A stretch of DNA of 25,719 nucleotides from Aliitabrizicola sp031425325 (lineage in GTDB: Bacteria > Pseudomonadota > Alphaproteobacteria > Rhodobacterales > Rhodobacteraceae): positions 1 to 25,719 of the forward strand of contig JANPJD010000253.1 in NCBI GenBank assembly GCA_031425325.1. The letters are read 5' to 3'. The translations under genes were made by a program, and so were the position numbers. Shown here piece after piece: positions 1 to 7,619 of the stretch (its first letter is position 1; each line of letters begins with the position of its first letter). The notes beneath the pieces were generated by a model. It was not told where the DNA came from, searched no databases, and saw only the letters and a program-made list of their open reading frames with translations.

Positions 1-1080
1 AGCCAGGCCGCCCCGGTCGAGCCGCCGCCCCTCGCGCTGCGCCAAGCCATCGCCGAGGCCGCGCTGAACGATCCGGCAGCCCATCTTTACGGCCCCGTCC
101 TCGGCCTGCCCGCGCTGCGAGACGAGATCGCGGCGCAATGGTCGGCGGCCTATGGCGGCAGCATCGCGCCCGGCGAGGTCGCGATCACCCAGGGCTGTAA
201 TCAAGCCTTCACCGCGATCATGTCGACCCTCGCGGGCGCAGGCGATGCGGTGATCCTGCCGACGCCGTGGTACTTCAATCACAAGATGTGGCTCGACATG
301 GCGGGTGTCACCGCCGTGCCGCTGCCGACCGGCCAGGGCCTGATCCCCGACGCCGAGGCTGCGGCGGCCCTCATAACGCCGGCCACCCGCGCCATCGTGC
401 TCGTCAGCCCGAACAACCCCGGCGGCGTCGAATATCCCGCCGAGACGCTGCGCGCCTTTTTCGACCTCGCGCGCTCCCGCGGCCTCGCCCTCATCGTGGA
501 CGAGACCTACCGCGACTTCGACAGCCGCCATTCGGCTGCGAACGGCGGCAGGCCGCACGACCTTTTCGCGGACCCCGACTGGCAGGACACGCTGATCCAC
601 CTCTACTCCTTCTCCAAGGCCTATCGCCTGACGGGGCACCGCGTCGGTGCGATCGTGGCCTCGGCCGGGCGCCTCGCCCAGGTCGAGAAGTTCCTCGACA
701 CGGTGGCGATCTGCCCGTCGCAGCTCGGCCAGATCGCGGCTCTCTGGGGGATGCGGAACCTCGCCGACTGGGTCGCGGGCGAGCGGGCCGAGATCCTCGC
801 CCGCCGCACGGCGATGACGGGCGGCTTCGCGGCGCTGTCGGGCTGGCGGCTGCTGGGCTGCGGCGCCTATTTCGCCTATGCTGAACATCCTTTCCCCGAA
901 GCCTCCGACGCGCTCGCCAAACGCCTCGTGACCGATGCTGGCCTTCTGATGCTGCCCGGCACGATGTTCCAGCCGCCGGGCCACCCCGACGGCGCGCGCC
1001 AGCTGCGGATCGCATTTGCCAACATCGACGCCCCGGGGATCACCGAGATGTTCGCCCGCCTCGCCGCGCTGCCCGCCTGA
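1..1080 (+). CDS. Class I/II PLP-dependent aminotransferase, 5' end outside window
   Basis: The reading frame is open from base 1 to the TGA at 1078-1080, so the N-terminus lies upstream; about 359 residues are visible. The fold-type I aminotransferase pattern is clear: an YGPVLGLPALRDEIA-type segment near the visible start, SPNNPGG in the middle (substrate/PLP-binding Asn), VDETYRDF (the Asp that pairs with the pyridine nitrogen) and SFSKAYRLTGHRVG, whose Lys should form the Schiff base with PLP. These enzymes move an amino group between an amino acid and a 2-oxo acid in the cytoplasm. The substrate cannot be told from the sequence. The next gene, ppiD, is 150 bp downstream and gives no functional hint. 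Class assignment is firm; specificity is unknown. Confidence 0.88.
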   Translation, partial: SQAAPVEPPPLALRQAIAEAALNDPAAHLYGPVLGLPALRDEIAAQWSAAYGGSIAPGEVAITQGCNQAFTAIMSTLAGAGDAVILPTPWYFNHKMWLDMAGVTAVPLPTGQGLIPDAEAAAALITPATRAIVLVSPNNPGGVEYPAETLRAFFDLARSRGLALIVDETYRDFDSRHSAANGGRPHDLFADPDWQDTLIHLYSFSKAYRLTGHRVGAIVASAGRLAQVEKFLDTVAICPSQLGQIAALWGMRNLADWVAGERAEILARRTAMTGGFAALSGWRLLGCGAYFAYAEHPFPEASDALAKRLVTDAGLLMLPGTMFQPPGHPDGARQLRIAFANIDAPGITEMFARLAALPA

Positions 1081-1104
1081 GGCTTCTTTTCGGCGCAAGT
1101 ACCC
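1081..1104 (-). repeat. Dispersed intergenic repeat, copy A
   Basis: A 24-nt block directly after the aminotransferase stop matches 11243-11266 at 22 of 24 positions, the differences being two G/A transitions. Read on the minus strand it ends in GCCGAAAAGAAGCC. It is flanked by G-rich sequence at 1106-1120 (a run of seven G at 1113-1119). A looser third relative is at 21025-21050. From memory, similar short elements are common downstream of genes in Rhodobacteraceae; I cannot verify a family name. The rest of the 1081-1230 gap shows no gene. Confidence 0.6.
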
Positions 1105-1230
1105 TCGGGGGTGGGGGGGCAGGCGGCCCCCGCCCTGTCCTCGTCAGAGGCGCTGCGGCCCGGCGTCATGCCCTTGCCCGACCGCGCCCGACCGCTTAGA
1201 CAGTCGCGAGTTCCAAGCGAAGGCGATCCG

Positions 1231-3096
1231 ATGGCCAAGTCCCCAGACCCCGCAGCCCCCGCGAAACCCCGCAAGGGCGGCAACCTGCTCGTCTGGATTC
1301 TGATGGGCCTTCTGATCGCAAGCCTCGGCGGCTTCGGCGTGACGAACTTCAACGGATCTGTCGGATCTGTCGGATCGGTCGGCGACCGACGGATCGAAGT
1401 CACCGACTACGCCCGCGCGCTCCGCCAGGAGATGGACGCCTTCTCGGCCCAGATCGGCCAGCCCGTCACCTTCGCGCAGGCCCAGGCCATCGGGCTTGAC
1501 CGGCGGGTGCGCGAGGGCCTCGTGACCACGGCGGCGCTCGACAACGAGGCGGCGCGCGTCGGCCTGTCGGTCGGCGACGCCCGCGTCGCGGCCGAGATCA
1601 TGGGGCTCGAGGCGTTCCAGGGCGTGACCGGCGCCTTCGACCGCGAGACCTACAGCTTCACGCTGGAACGCAACGACATGACCGAGGCCACCTTCGAGAC
1701 CCGCATCCGCGAGGATCTCTCCCGCTCGCTGCTGCAAGGCGCGGTGGTCGGCGGCTTCACGGCTCCGGCTCCGGTTGTGGCGACGCTGCAGGCCTGGCTT
1801 GGCGAGCGGCGGGGCTTCAGCCTTCTGCGGCTGACCGAAGCCGACTTGCCCGACCCGGTCAGCGACCCGTCCGAGGCAGACCTTCAGGCCTACTACGAGG
1901 CCAATCCCGATGCCTTTACCGCCCTCGAGGCGCGCCGCATCACCTATGCGGCCCTTCTGCCCGAAATGCTGACCGACGAGGTTCAGGTCGACGAGGCAGC
2001 GCTGCGGGCCGCCTATGACGCGCGCATCGACGAGTTCGTGCAGCCCGAGCGTCGCCTGGTCGAGCGTCTCGTCTTCCCGACCGATGCCGAGGCGGAAGCC
2101 GCCCGCGCGCGCCTCGACGCGGGCGAAAGCTTCGAGACGCTGGTGGCCGAGCGTGGCCTGTCGCTGCCCGACGTGGACCTCGGCGAGCAGTCGCTTGCCG
2201 ATCTCGGGGCGGCGGGCGAGGCCGTCTTCGCGCGGACCGAACCGGGGGTCGCAGGCCCGCTGCCCTCGGATCTCGGCCCGGCGCTTTACCGCATGAACGG
2301 CATCCTGAACGCGCAGGAGACCCCCTTCGAGGAGGCCCGCGACATCCTTGCGCCCGAGCAGCTTGCCGATGCCGCCCGCCGCGCCATCGCAGGCCGGATC
2401 GACCAGATCGACGACCTGCTGGCCGGAGGCGCCACGCTCGAAGACCTCGAGGCCGAAGCAGGAATGCAGCTTGGCACCGTCGATTACGCCCCCGGCGTGG
2501 ACGCCCCGATGGTCGGCTATGCCGCCTTCCGTGCGGCGGCCGAGGCGATCGGCGAAGGCGACTTCCCCGAGGTGATCGAGCTGGAGGACGGTGGCATCGT
2601 GGCGCTCCGCCTCGACGAGGTGATCCCGCCCACGCTGCGGCCCTTTGACGAGGTCGCGCAGGCGGTGACCGAAGGCTGGCGTGCGTCGGCGGTCACCTCG
2701 GCCCTTGCAGCCCGTGCTGCCGAGGTGCAGGCGGCGGTCGAAGGCGGCGCATCGCTCGGCGGCTTCGGGATCGTCGACGTCACCCAGTCGATGCCGCGAG
2801 ACGGCTTCATCGAAGGCGCGCCCGAAACGCTTTTGTCCGATATCTTCCGGATGGAAGCAGGTGCACTGCAGGTCGTGGCATCGCCCGAGCTTACCGGCGT
2901 CGTGCGGCTCGACAGCATCCAACCCGCTGACCCGGCAAGCCCCGAGGCGGTGCAGGTGCGTGACGCCCTCGACGCGCAACTCGCCCAGCAGATCGCGCAG
3001 GATGCCTTCACTGTCTTCGCCAACGCCCTGACCTCCGAGGCGGGCGTGGCGCTCGACGAGGCGGCGCTGAACGCCGTCCACGCGCAGATCCAGTAG
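1231..3096 (+). CDS. ppiD: PpiD/SurA-type peptidyl-prolyl isomerase, membrane-anchored
   Basis: The product has 621 residues. The start is the ATG at 1231, preceded by AAGG at 1220-1223; the open frame extends further upstream but that part is not protein-like. A short basic tail (PRKGG) is followed by one transmembrane segment (LLVWILMGLLIASLGGFGV, about residues 21-41) and a long acidic, helical periplasmic part. This is the PpiD layout: N-terminal anchor, SurA-like helical domain, then a parvulin-like region around RLVERLVFPTDAEAEA to LGPALYRMNGIL. It should act as a folding chaperone for proteins leaving the Sec translocon; the parvulin site is often degenerate in this family, so isomerase activity is uncertain. 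Three tandem Gly-Ser-Val units follow the membrane segment (1353-1379). The gene stops 4 nt before trpE, a pairing I recall from other Rhodobacterales. Confidence 0.85.
   Translation: MAKSPDPAAPAKPRKGGNLLVWILMGLLIASLGGFGVTNFNGSVGSVGSVGDRRIEVTDYARALRQEMDAFSAQIGQPVTFAQAQAIGLDRRVREGLVTTAALDNEAARVGLSVGDARVAAEIMGLEAFQGVTGAFDRETYSFTLERNDMTEATFETRIREDLSRSLLQGAVVGGFTAPAPVVATLQAWLGERRGFSLLRLTEADLPDPVSDPSEADLQAYYEANPDAFTALEARRITYAALLPEMLTDEVQVDEAALRAAYDARIDEFVQPERRLVERLVFPTDAEAEAARARLDAGESFETLVAERGLSLPDVDLGEQSLADLGAAGEAVFARTEPGVAGPLPSDLGPALYRMNGILNAQETPFEEARDILAPEQLADAARRAIAGRIDQIDDLLAGGATLEDLEAEAGMQLGTVDYAPGVDAPMVGYAAFRAAAEAIGEGDFPEVIELEDGGIVALRLDEVIPPTLRPFDEVAQAVTEGWRASAVTSALAARAAEVQAAVEGGASLGGFGIVDVTQSMPRDGFIEGAPETLLSDIFRMEAGALQVVASPELTGVVRLDSIQPADPASPEAVQVRDALDAQLAQQIAQDAFTVFANALTSEAGVALDEAALNAVHAQIQ
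1353..1379 (+). repeat. 9-bp tandem repeat, three units, inside ppiD
   Basis: CGGATCTGT occurs twice in tandem (1353-1361, 1362-1370), followed by a third copy CGGATCGGT with two changed bases (1371-1379). In frame it encodes three Gly-Ser-Val units immediately after the transmembrane anchor, a likely flexible linker. Such an in-frame repeat can gain or lose units without breaking the gene. Confidence 0.85.
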
Positions 3097-3100
3097 ACCC

Positions 3101-4609
3101 TTGGCGATCCTGCCCCCTTTCGAGGCGTTCGAGCGCGGCTGGGCCGAAGGGCGCAACCAGGTCGTGACGGCCCGCCTTGCCGCCGACCTCGACACGCCCG
3201 TTTCGCTGATGCTGAAGCTGACCGAGGCGCGGACAGACAGCTTCATGCTGGAATCCGTGACGGGTGGCGAGGTACGGGGGCGCTATTCGGTCGTCGGCAT
3301 GAAGCCCGACCTGATCTGGCGCTGCCACGGCACCCGCGCCGAGATCAACCGAGAGGCCCGCTTCGACGCGGCGGCCTTCGCGCCCGAAGCGGCGGCCCCG
3401 CTCGACAGCCTGCGTGCACTGCTGGCGGAAAGCCGCGTCGACATGCCGCCCGATCTGCCGCCCATCGCGGCAGGGCTTTTCGGTTATCTCGGCTACGACA
3501 TGATCCGCCTGGTCGAGCATCTGCCGGACGTTAATCCCGATGTGCTGGGCCTGCCGGATGCCGTCCTACTGCGCCCCTCTGTGGTTGCGGTGCTTGATGG
3601 GGTGCGGGGCGAGGTCACTGTCGTCTCGCCCGCCTGGGTCGCATCGGGCCTGTCGGCGCGCGCGGCCTATGCCCAGGCCGCCGAGCGCGTGATGGACGCG
3701 CTGCGCGACCTCGACCGCGCGCCGCCCGCCATGCGCGATCTTGGCGAGGCGGCAACCGTGGGCGAGGCAAGATCAAACTTCACGCACGAAGGCTACCTCG
3801 CCGCGGTAGAGCGCGCCAAGGACTACATCCGCGCGGGCGACATCTTTCAGGTCGTCCCCTCGCAACGCTGGGCGCAAGGCTTCACGCTGCCGCCCTTCGC
3901 ACTCTACCGCAGCTTGCGAAAGACCAACCCCTCGCCCTTCATGTTCTTCTTCAACTTCGGCGGCTTCCAGGTCATCGGTGCCAGCCCCGAAATCCTCGTG
4001 CGGCTGCGCGACGGCGAGGTGACTGTCCGTCCGATTGCTGGCACCCGCCCGCGCGGTGCCACCCCGGACGAGGACCGCGCGCTTGAGGCGGATCTGCTGG
4101 CCGACCCCAAGGAACGCGCCGAGCATCTAATGCTGCTGGACCTTGGTCGCAACGATGTGGGCCGCGTGGCGCAGGTCGGCACCGTGCGCCCGACCGAGCA
4201 GTTCATCATCGAGCGCTACAGCCATGTCATGCACATCGTCTCGAACGTGACGGGCCAGATCGCCGACGGGCAGGATGCGCTCTCGGCGCTGCTGGCGGGC
4301 CTGCCTGCCGGCACCGTCTCGGGTGCGCCCAAGGTGCGCGCGATGCAGATCATCGACGAACTCGAGCCGGAAAAGCGCGGCGTCTACGGTGGCGGTGTGG
4401 GCTACTTCGCCGCCAACGGCGAGATGGACATGTGCATCGCGCTTCGCACCGCCGTTCTCAAGGACGAGGTCCTCTACATCCAGGCGGGTGGTGGCGTGGT
4501 GCATGACAGCGACCCGCAGGCGGAATACGAAGAGACGGTCAACAAGTCGCGCGCGATCCGCCGCGCAGCGGAGGACGCCGGGCTCTTCGCGCGGCGCGGC
4601 AACGGCTAG
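3101..4609 (+). CDS. trpE: Anthranilate synthase component I
   Basis: TrpE makes anthranilate from chorismate with ammonia supplied by the TrpG glutaminase; it is the first committed step to tryptophan. The 502 residues carry the family landmarks in order: FMLESVTGG near residue 50 (region of the LLES tryptophan feedback site), GDIFQVVPSQRW, NPSPFMFFF, RPIAGTRPRG, LLDLGRNDVGRV, HIVSNVTG, AGTVSGAPKVRAMQII and RGVYGGGVGYF, all in the chorismate-binding domain. The start is TTG at 3101; no ATG lies near it in frame and the next residues match the usual N-terminus of alphaproteobacterial TrpE. It follows ppiD by 4 nt, so co-transcription is likely. No trpG, trpD or trpC follows; the next gene is convergent, with its stop only 3 bp away. 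Confidence 0.96.
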   Translation: MAILPPFEAFERGWAEGRNQVVTARLAADLDTPVSLMLKLTEARTDSFMLESVTGGEVRGRYSVVGMKPDLIWRCHGTRAEINREARFDAAAFAPEAAAPLDSLRALLAESRVDMPPDLPPIAAGLFGYLGYDMIRLVEHLPDVNPDVLGLPDAVLLRPSVVAVLDGVRGEVTVVSPAWVASGLSARAAYAQAAERVMDALRDLDRAPPAMRDLGEAATVGEARSNFTHEGYLAAVERAKDYIRAGDIFQVVPSQRWAQGFTLPPFALYRSLRKTNPSPFMFFFNFGGFQVIGASPEILVRLRDGEVTVRPIAGTRPRGATPDEDRALEADLLADPKERAEHLMLLDLGRNDVGRVAQVGTVRPTEQFIIERYSHVMHIVSNVTGQIADGQDALSALLAGLPAGTVSGAPKVRAMQIIDELEPEKRGVYGGGVGYFAANGEMDMCIALRTAVLKDEVLYIQAGGGVVHDSDPQAEYEETVNKSRAIRRAAEDAGLFARRGNG

Positions 4610-4612
4610 CTG

Positions 4613-5332
4613 TTAGATGTGGGGATTGAATGGAAGGTCGCTAACGAGATTTGCCAAATAGGCCATCTGTTCATCGTCTGCCTGTTTTAAACTTATAAGG
4701 TCACATAGCTCCGAGGGAAGAAGGGCAATCTGCGAGAGCCTTTTTCTCCAAGCGGAGTCTGCAATACTTCTGAGATTGCCCTTTAACGTGGTATCCGTTG
4801 TAAGGAAGCAATCCAAGCCAAGTAGAAGGACGCAATGTAAGTGCCATGCGTCCTGAGAGTGTTTTTCGGAAGCCTTCACAGACAGAAGGGCAGATAGAAT
4901 TTCAGAGTAGGGCAGGTCCTGTGTTTGCTTTAGATGGGCTCGGAGCATGGAAATGACATCATCCCCAGGTAGTTTAAACGAAAAGCCGCTTAGTGTAGGG
5001 TGATGTACCATACCTCTTACGTTTCGGAAAAAACTTGCATCCCCGATAGACTGACCAGCATACAGTGACGCAGGCTTGTGCAAGCGCTCAAACTCTAAGG
5101 CATCGGTTGTGTGTGCTTCGAGCCGTCCGTCCGTAAATGCAAGCGCGAGCGCGGCAATATATCGAGTTTGGCCGCCTCCTTTACTCGGCTTGATTGCACG
5201 ACCCTTCTTGAACGACTCCAGATGGAATGTTTCAACTGGATGTCTGCCCCAAAAGAGAGTTCCGGTATCCACCCTGCGGGATGCTATCGCGACGGCGTGA
5301 TGACGCACGGAGTTATCAATTAAGACCTTCAA
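4613..5332 (-). CDS. PIN-domain-like predicted ribonuclease in an AT-rich islet
   Basis: I propose TTG at 5332 as start (239 residues, beginning MKVLIDNSV), because TGAGG at 5346-5342 is an ideal ribosome site 9 nt away; it overlaps the stop codon of the upstream PHP gene. A GTG at 5356 would add eight residues. The sequence has the spread of acidic residues expected of a PIN nuclease: Asp in the first strand (VLIDNSV), Glu in DALEFERL, Asp in DAWHLHCVLLLGLDCF, and a closing FLTTDTTL. The DAWHL...FLTTD pattern is typical of VapC-like toxins and larger PIN proteins, but this protein is longer than a VapC (about 130) and no antitoxin gene adjoins it. Base composition is visibly lower in GC than on either side and codon use is mixed, suggesting recent acquisition. 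The PIN call is from pattern only; the target RNA is unknown. Confidence 0.6.
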   Translation of the reverse strand: MKVLIDNSVRHHAVAIASRRVDTGTLFWGRHPVETFHLESFKKGRAIKPSKGGGQTRYIAALALAFTDGRLEAHTTDALEFERLHKPASLYAGQSIGDASFFRNVRGMVHHPTLSGFSFKLPGDDVISMLRAHLKQTQDLPYSEILSALLSVKASEKHSQDAWHLHCVLLLGLDCFLTTDTTLKGNLRSIADSAWRKRLSQIALLPSELCDLISLKQADDEQMAYLANLVSDLPFNPHI

Positions 5333-5343
5333 AAATTGCGGCC

Positions 5344-6270
5344 TCAGAACCACCACGGGTTGGACCAGGCGCGCCGTCCGGCCCGGTCCACCACCGTCAC
5401 CCGCACCCAGGGCGAGGCGGCGAAGCGCTCAAGGGGCATCGTCGCCTGGGTCATCGACGGGCCGTGCAACGACTTTGCCGCGGTGGCAGCGCCCTGCACG
5501 ATCAGCGTTTCGACGGCGGAACACTCCACCTCGACCACATCGCGCGTGATCCGTATGTCGTGCAACTCGGGGCCTTGCGTCGAATAGAAGGCGCCCGCCT
5601 TGAGCGCAGACAGAAGCGCCTCGGGCGCGTTCGCCTCGGACTTGACCATGACCCAGCCGCCGAAGTGGTCGGGCTCGGTGAAATGCGCGTCATCGGTCGC
5701 GATCAGGCTCAGCCGCCGCCCCTCGGTCAGAAGCAGGTCCGCGATCGCAAAGCCGTCCGGGCGGTCGGCCCCGATGGCGCAGCCGTGGTTATAGACCTCG
5801 ACCGCATGGGTCGCCGCGATGCTCCGCGCGTCGGCCAGCGTCAGGCCGGACCATTGCGGATGCGCCACCGCGACAAAGGCCCCCGCCGCGACTGCGCGGG
5901 CGGCGAGGTCGGCCGCCGTCTCTTGCCCGTCCACCGGATCGAAGTCGGGCGAGTGCGACGGCGGGAAGCCTGGCGGCAGGCCGACGGCCAGGATGTGCCA
6001 CAACTCGCCATTCTCCATCCGGCCCGAATGCAACTCGGCCCCCAGGATCGTGGTGAAGCGGTCCGTGCGGAACGGGACGGTGTCCACGATCGGATAGCCG
6101 TAACGGCCCACAAAGTGATCGGTCAGGGCAAGGAAGTCATAGCCCTCGTCGCGGTAGCGGCGGCAAACCTCTTCGGGCGACAGCACGCCGTCCGAGCGGT
6201 CGGAATGGGTATGAAGGTTGCCGCGCCAGAAGCGACCCGGGGCGGCGAAGGCAGGAAGGGAACGGGTCAT
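5344..6270 (-). CDS. PHP-domain phosphoesterase linked to phosphonate genes
   Basis: The product has 308 residues from the ATG at 6270, preceded by GAGGA with suitable spacing. Metal ligands of the PHP superfamily are all visible: NLHTHSD (His20, His22), ALTDHF (Asp50, His51), GAELHSG (Glu), VAHPQW (His) and ATDDAHF (Asp, His). PHP enzymes hydrolyse phosphate esters with a two- or three-metal centre. The gene lies 106 bp downstream of phnM on the same strand. A PHP enzyme, PhnPP of Eggerthella lenta, is known to hydrolyse the cyclic phosphate formed by C-P lyase, and no phnP is visible here, so that role is a reasonable inference. A general CehA/McbA-type metallohydrolase is the alternative. 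No signal peptide is seen. Confidence 0.8.
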   Translation of the reverse strand: MTRSLPAFAAPGRFWRGNLHTHSDRSDGVLSPEEVCRRYRDEGYDFLALTDHFVGRYGYPIVDTVPFRTDRFTTILGAELHSGRMENGELWHILAVGLPPGFPPSHSPDFDPVDGQETAADLAARAVAAGAFVAVAHPQWSGLTLADARSIAATHAVEVYNHGCAIGADRPDGFAIADLLLTEGRRLSLIATDDAHFTEPDHFGGWVMVKSEANAPEALLSALKAGAFYSTQGPELHDIRITRDVVEVECSAVETLIVQGAATAAKSLHGPSMTQATMPLERFAASPWVRVTVVDRAGRRAWSNPWWF

Positions 6271-6376
6271 GCTGTCCTCGGTGATGGTGGCGGCATCCTC
6301 GCAGCCTGCTGTGAATTCCCCACGAAGATCGCGTCGGCTTCGGGACTGGGCGGCTCGCGCAAAAGAGCCCGCGCCC

Positions 6377-7534
6377 TCACCCGACCCGAACGCCCGCGAC
6401 CCAGGTACCGCGCACGGCCGCCGCCGCCCCAAGGCGCGCGACCCGGATCACATCGGCCCGCGCCCCGACCTCAAGCCGCCCGCGGTCGCCCAAGCCCGCC
6501 GCCTCGGCCGGGGCACGGGTGACGGTCGCAACGCCGCGCGCCACGTCGCCCCAAAGATCGCCCAGCAGAAGCGCCGCCATCAGCAATGCCGAGGGCACAT
6601 AGTCGGACGACACAATGTCCAGCAGCCCCGCCTCGGCCAGCGTGACCGCCGCGACATTGCCCGAATGGCTGCCGCCCCGGATCAGGTTCGGCGCGCCCAT
6701 CATCACGAGGATGCCCGCCTCGCGGCAGGCCCGCGCCGCCTCGACCGTGGTCGGGAACTCGGCGAAATGCGCGCCATGCCGGGCGGATTGGGCCACCTGC
6801 TCTGCGGTCGTGTCGTCGTGGCTGGCCAGGACCGCGCCGTAGCGGCGCGCGGCCGCCACGGCCGCCGCCTCGTGCAGGGCGCCCATCCGCTGCCCAAGCT
6901 CTTGCTGGCCAGCGATATGGCCCGCGAACTCGTCCTCGGAATAGCCGTGCTTGCCGATCACATAATCCCGCAGCTTGCTGACGTCGCGGAACTGCCGCTG
7001 GCCGGGCGTGTGGTCCATCAGGCTGACGATACCCACCGCATCGGCAGGCCCGAACTTCGCCAGCTCTTCAATCAGCGTCTCGGAACAGACCTCGGCGCGC
7101 AGGTGCAGAAGATGGCTGATCCGCAGCACGCCCCGCGCCCGCAGGTCGAGGATCTCGTCGGCCAGCACGCGGGCGTACTCGCCGTAATTGCCCTTGGCTT
7201 TCGAGACGATGGAACCCACGCGCAGCGCGTCGAACACCGTCGTGATGCCCACGCTCGCAAGCTCGGCGTCATGGGCAAGGATCGCGCTCGCATGGGGCCA
7301 GTCGACGCGGGGACGCGGCTCGATGTGACGCTCGAGATTATCGGTGTGCAGTTCGATCAGCCCGGGCATCACAAGGTCGCCGCCACAGTCGACCGCCCCC
7401 GGCGGCACGCCACCGCCCGGCTCGATCGCGGCAATCCGGCCGCCAGACAGGCGCAGGCTGCCGCGCAGGGTTTCGGTCGGCAGCACGAGTGTGGCATCGG
7501 CGAGGATCGTGTCGGCGGGAGTCGGTTCGGGCAT
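6377..7534 (-). CDS. phnM: Alpha-D-ribose 1-methylphosphonate 5-triphosphate diphosphatase (canonical PhnM)
   Basis: PhnM removes pyrophosphate from the ribose-phosphonate triphosphate made by PhnGHIL, giving the substrate of PhnJ. The 385-residue protein belongs to the amidohydrolase superfamily and keeps the PhnM landmarks: MPGLIELHTDNLERH (metal-binding HxD), SLMDHTPGQRQF, ASHDDTT, AEFPTT, MMGAPN, RGGSHSGNVAA and SSDYVPS, all closely resembling E. coli PhnM. The ATG at 7534 has AAGGA 7 nt upstream. The gene is not joined to the main phn operon: it is separated from phnN by the oppositely directed DUF1045 gene and shares an 85-bp divergent promoter region with it. A second, more divergent phnM lies at 15358-16539. 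Confidence 0.93.
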   Translation of the reverse strand: MPEPTPADTILADATLVLPTETLRGSLRLSGGRIAAIEPGGGVPPGAVDCGGDLVMPGLIELHTDNLERHIEPRPRVDWPHASAILAHDAELASVGITTVFDALRVGSIVSKAKGNYGEYARVLADEILDLRARGVLRISHLLHLRAEVCSETLIEELAKFGPADAVGIVSLMDHTPGQRQFRDVSKLRDYVIGKHGYSEDEFAGHIAGQQELGQRMGALHEAAAVAAARRYGAVLASHDDTTAEQVAQSARHGAHFAEFPTTVEAARACREAGILVMMGAPNLIRGGSHSGNVAAVTLAEAGLLDIVSSDYVPSALLMAALLLGDLWGDVARGVATVTRAPAEAAGLGDRGRLEVGARADVIRVARLGAAAAVRGTWVAGVRVG

Positions 7535-7579
7535 CGGGCTTCCTTGACGGCAGACGAGAGGGCGGATTAGCGAGGCTGT

Positions 7580-7595
7580 GTCACATCAGGGTGAC
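7580..7595. promoter_or_regulatory. Inverted repeat in the phnM/DUF1045 divergent promoter
   Basis: GTCAC and GTGAC form a 5-bp dyad separated by 6 bp, placed between the start of phnM (7534, minus) and the start of the DUF1045 gene (7620, plus). Position and symmetry suit an operator for a dimeric regulator serving both genes. It does not match the GT(A/C)TAG elements before phnG, so if functional it may bind a different protein. A dyad this short can occur by chance. Confidence 0.3.
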
Positions 7596-7619
7596 GGGAA
7601 AGGGATAGTCGGACAGGCC

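Noticed and set aside
1111..1230. Longer ppiD start at 1111
   Set aside because: It would add 40 residues of low-complexity sequence before the membrane anchor; ATG 1231 has a ribosome site and gives a normal PpiD N-terminus.
1144..3246. Long 700-codon open frame opposite ppiD
   Set aside because: A typical antisense shadow of a high-GC gene; it has no recognisable domain and runs against a well-supported gene.
4613..5356. Toxin-antitoxin (VapBC) module
   Set aside because: The PIN-like protein is far longer than VapC and no small antitoxin frame with a ribosome site adjoins it.
5227..6522. Plus-strand open frame across the PHP gene
   Set aside because: Antisense shadow of the PHP and phnM genes; Arg/Gly-rich with no motif.
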